A stretch of DNA of 64,000 nt, taken from Penicillium oxalicum. Lineage: Eukaryota > Ascomycota > Eurotiomycetes > Eurotiales > Aspergillaceae. Positions 60,203 through 64,000 of the stretch are shown here, piece after piece. The notes below the pieces were generated by a model, which did not search any database, was not told where the DNA came from, and worked only from the letters and a program-made list of their open reading frames with translations. A program made the position numbers and the translations under genes. The stretch's first letter is position 1, and the number at the start of each line of letters is the position of its first letter. Location: the NCBI RefSeq assembly GCF_001723175.1, contig NC_064650.1, forward strand, positions 3,844,001 through 3,908,000, written 5' to 3'.

Positions 60203-61931
60203 GTTTGCAAACGAAGAGGTAAAAATATGAATTGAAATTGCTCTATAATGACAGCTTCGAAAGGGAGAAAGAAGGTTGAATAGAAAGGAGAAAGAGAAGG
60301 AGGTTATGTCACAGTTGTTCGTCAATTTTGCTTCGTGAGGGACGCTCTCTCGATTTGGTGCGGGGAGACGTGGGGGTGCAGCAACTACGGATTCCAGCCA
60401 CGTTGGAAGATGGAAATACTTTGAAGGTACATTTGTTTTGCAAATTGCGCAGTGTCAACTGAAAGTACTCTTTAGGTACAGAAATACTTGGGCCATGGTC
60501 ACTCCTCCCCGCGGGGCATTTTCATTTGCCGTCTGGTGGCCGATCGGCACTAGTCCAAGCCAATCCTCGACGCGGGTGAACCGACCCGGAGGTCTTTCAC
60601 CCTTTACTTTTCTTGTGTTTGTTGTCTATTGATATCATCTATTGTGTTGTGGTTGGTAGATGGTGAAATGTCACAGCCTTTGTGAAATTAATAAAAAGAT
60701 AATAAAAGATTACCACGAGGTGGGAATTTTCGACTGTATCGTCCCCAAGCTCATAGATGATGCCCCCCAACCGCATCTGCACAATGGAAGACGTCCGGCG
60801 TCGGCAATCCATCGGCATCAGATTAGTTGGCAGGTCAAAAGCTTTCCCACCAATCACCTCGTCAACTGTAAATTTTCCGGCGACTGCGAATCGATGCTTG
60901 AGACTCTCACGCCTTGAGGCACCGATTGAGCACAATCATGAGAATTTAGAGAATTGCAGCCATAAGAGTCCGGCCGACAATCAGACAACCCCGTCCGATC
61001 AACGTCTCACCCGGTATACTATCCGGGCATTTCAGCTTCTGTAGATACAGTTCCCACGGTTTCACAAAGAACTACAACAAGTATCGTTCGTAGCCTCCTC
61101 AATTCCACGAGTAGCCACTTGATCCAGCAAAGGACCTGAGATCTTCACTTTCACCGAAGGGGTCGATGTGTACTGGTCGAACATGGTCAGCGACATCCTT
61201 ACATCTTTCACCCGAACTTGGCGATTTGAAGCAGCATCTACTGGTTTCTTTGTCAAAAGTATTCTGGTTGTAGGTGAGTAGAAGAATCAGTATGGGATCC
61301 ACGTCGATGAGCATGGAAATCGTGTGTTCTGTGCCATGTCGCCGCGGTTGTCTGTGTGGACCAATGCCTTCCGCCTGGACTCAAAACTCCGGGTCACTGT
61401 ACACAGCTATGCGCCGGTCCTCATCTAGACTATGAGCTTGTTCCATTCTGACTCACCGTGCACATTATGTGGTGAAGAAGTGGTTCGGAGATTTCTTCAG
61501 TCGGGGCTGACTGGATAGAGTCTCAAGACTTCAGGCCAAGATTCGACTTAGTGTAGCTCGGTTGATGGCAGATCTCTGACCAGCGTCAACATTAGGAAAA
61601 TGACTGCGACTGTTGCTGGCACTCAACTGAGCATTACGGAGAGACTTTGTCCTTTTTTTTCTCTCTTCTCTCCGTCCTTTTTTTTCTCTCTCATTCAGTA
61701 AAATGCGACGTGGATGCCTCGGAGCTCATCCACGAGGTCGTCGGACGAAGAGTGTGAGACTGATGACTACGAATGCTCCATCACGTGCAAGGTCACCGCC
61801 CAAGCTCCAGCATCCAGACAGCTTGGCCAACCCCCTCGGCCATCCCGCTCTGCTCCCAATCGCTTCACCCATCCGACCTCGTCTGTCTTGTTCCGTGTCC
61901 GTGGAGGAATTTGGAATCTCTTCAGCCCGCC
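60203..61931. other. divergent intergenic region upstream of vmaB
   Basis: This contains the promoters of the dehydrogenase (-) and vmaB (+). T- and C-rich sequence at about 61650-61700 probably marks the vmaB transcription start area, with a leader of about 230 bases. Open frames in the leader are not supported. Confidence 0.5.
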
Positions 61932-64000
61932 ATGGCCGACTTCGTCGACCCCCGGATGACCTCCATCAAGCCCCGCATCCGCTACAACACCATCGGAGGT
62001 ATCAACGGACCGCTGGTGTTCCTCGATAACGTCAGACCAGCCCTGCTTCCGGTTTAGCTTCATGATGCACAGCGCACGCTAACAGTGGCCTTGTATTGCA
62101 GGTCAAGTTCCCTCGTTACAATGAGATCGTGTCTCTGACGCTTCCCGATGGCACGGAGCGCTCCGGTCAGGTCCTGGAAGCTAGAGGTGAGCTTACCTAG
62201 CAGCTTAGTCTGAGCTACGTCAAGAGGCTGGAAACTCACCAATTTCTTTTTTTTTCGCGCCAAAATAGGCAACCGAGCTGTCGTTCAGGTTCGCATGGAC
62301 CCCAGCGTCATCCTTGACCATTAACAAATTGTTGACAAGTCTACGATCAGGTGTTCGAAGGCACTTCCGGTATTGATGTGAAGAAGGTACTTGTGCACAC
62401 GGTCTCGCGTGAGACGGAGCAGGCGCGCTAACCAGAAAATCAGACCAAAGTCGAGTTCTCCGGCCACAGTTTGAAGCTGGGTGTCTCCGAGGACATGTTG
62501 GGTCGTGTCTTTGACGGATCAGGACGTGCCATCGACAAGGGCCCCAAGGTGTTGGCGGAGGACTATCTCGATATCAACGGACAGCCCATCAACCCTTACT
62601 CTCGAGTACGTGATGTCATTTGCAGTCTTGGGAAAGCAAAAAAAAAAAAAACCACAAGCCGAAACTGATTGCCGTTGATGTAGGTGTATCCCGAGGAAAT
62701 GATTTCCACCGGTATCTCCGCCATCGACACGATGAACTCCATTGCTCGTGGACAGAAGATTCCCATCTTCTCCGCCGCCGGTCTTCCCCACAACGAGATT
62801 GCCGCCCAGATCTGTCGTCAAGCCGGCCTAGTCAAGCGACCCACCAAGGATGTCCATGACGGTCATGAGGAGAACTTCTCAATTGTCTTTGCTGCGATGG
62901 GTGTTAACATGGAAACGGCTCGTTTCTTCACTCGCGACTTCGAGGAGAACGGTAGTATGGAACGTGTCACTCTGTTCCTCAACTTGGCCAATGATCCCAC
63001 CATTGAGCGTATTATCACACCTCGCCTGGCCCTGACCACCGCAGAATACTACGCTTATCAATTGGAGAAGCACGTTCTGGTCATCATGACCGATCTGTCG
63101 GCCTACTGTGACGCTCTCCGTGAGGTCTCAGCCGCTCGTGAGGAAGTGCCGGGTCGTCGCGGTTACCCCGGTTACATGTACACGGATTTGTCCACTATCT
63201 ATGAGCGTGCTGGTCGTGTTGAGGGCCGTAACGGATCCATCACCCAGATTCCTATTCTGACGATGCCTAACGATGGTAAGTGGGCTTTGAGATCAGCGCC
63301 TGCTATGGTCCATCTGCTCGACCCATCAAAACCGTGATTACTGACCACTATCTTCTCTTGATTTAGATATCACTCACCCCATTCCCGATCTGACTGGTAC
63401 TGCAATAATTCCCCTTCCCTTTCCACCTTTCCGGCAATCTTCAACGGGGCTAATCAAAACTGCAGGTTATATCACGGAGGGCCAGATTTTCGTCGATCGC
63501 CAGCTTGCCAACAAGGGTGTCTACCCTCCTATTAACGTGCTGCCTTCACTGTCCCGTCTGATGAAATCGGCTATTGGCGAGGGACGTACCCGCAAGGACC
63601 ACTCGGATGTCTCTAACCAACTGTATGCGAAGTACGCTATCGGTCGTGATGCCGGTAAGTATCGTCCTCTTTCTCAAATCGTTTACGGTTGTATTCCACT
63701 CCGATCACCCTGTTAACCCCCTTTGTAGCCGCCATGAAGGCAGTCGTCGGAGAGGAAGCCCTGTCTTCCGAGGACAAGCTTTCCCTGGAATTCCTCGACA
63801 AGTTCGAGCGCACCTTCATCAGCCAGTCTCCCTATGAGTCTCGCACAATTCAGGAGTCCCTCGACATTGCATGGAACCTTCTCCGCGTATACCCCAAGGA
63901 ATTGCTGAACCGTATCCCGAAGCGTGTTCTGGATGAATTCTACGCCCGCTCCGCCCGCAAGATCGCCAACAAGGATACCCGCGATAACTCGGGCGAGCAG
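61932..64000 (+). CDS. vmaB: V-type proton ATPase subunit B, 3' end beyond window
   Basis: This is the non-catalytic nucleotide-binding B subunit of the V1 sector, which acidifies the vacuole; the yeast equivalent is VMA2. Nine exons are seen: 61932-62030, 62102-62186, 62269-62288, 62351-62386, 62444-62605, 62684-63275, 63367-63396, 63466-63654 and 63729-64000. The last exon continues past the window. All junctions are GT-AG and in phase. Diagnostic segments are [19 protein letters not shown] at the start, then [47 protein letters not shown] and [16 protein letters not shown]. Exons of 20, 36 and 30 nt are notable. About 495 residues are present of a usual length slightly above 500. No defect is seen. 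Confidence 0.97.

Overview
The window is nuclear DNA of a filamentous ascomycete, most likely a Eurotiomycete of the Aspergillus/Penicillium type. The evidence is short GT-AG introns (about 50-140 nt, several with a CTAAC-type branch site), many introns per gene, and proteins typical of this group: an ImeB-type kinase, a fungal-length cytochrome c, a Stc1-like protein, Stn1, and fungal conserved proteins of unknown function. I assembled the gene models by joining exons by eye and checking reading phase. There is no operon structure, phage or CRISPR.

Layout. 0.6-1.9 kb: RNA polymerase II subunit Rpb3 (-). 3.4-4.0 kb: Nudix/diphosphoinositol phosphohydrolase (-). 7.6-9.8 kb: arginyl-tRNA-protein transferase Ate1 (+, nine exons). 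11.3-13.3 kb: unknown one-span membrane protein (-). 15.0-16.2 kb: cytochrome c (-). 17.8-18.8 kb: probable mitochondrial membrane protein (+, frameshifted). 19.1-20.4 kb: exosome subunit Rrp42 (-). 22.5-24.9 kb: ImeB/Ime2-type kinase (-). 24.9-37.6 kb: a 12.7 kb stretch with no gene I can support, rich in homopolymer and simple repeats. 37.6-38.7 kb: Stc1-like zinc protein (+, two apparent 1-nt breaks). 41.1-43.3 kb: DUF7514-like protein (+, one frameshift). 43.7-45.0 kb: telomere protein Stn1 (-). 45.5-46.2 kb: Rib2-type deaminase (-), divergent from a DNAJC9-type J-protein (46.6-47.6 kb, +). 49.4-51.9 kb: universal-stress-protein domain protein (+). 53.2-53.7 kb: small secreted Gln/Tyr-rich protein with an in-frame TAG (-). 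56.3-58.7 kb: secreted Cys-repeat protein interrupted by TAG, TAA, a poly-C frameshift and TGA (+). 59.3-60.2 kb: D-2-hydroxyacid dehydrogenase (-). 61.9 kb to the end: V-ATPase subunit B (+, runs off the window).

The genes are mostly unrelated housekeeping functions: transcription, RNA decay, respiration, vacuolar acidification, N-degron marking and telomere capping. They do not form a pathway. The main signal is that conserved core genes read cleanly, whereas five less constrained genes carry reading-frame breaks. Four of the five frameshift sites lie in short homopolymers or a poly-C tract. This could be assembly error or real gene decay. The nonsense codons in the two secreted-protein genes are harder to explain as homopolymer error and are the best candidates for real biology. 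I did not find a convincing new multi-gene system.
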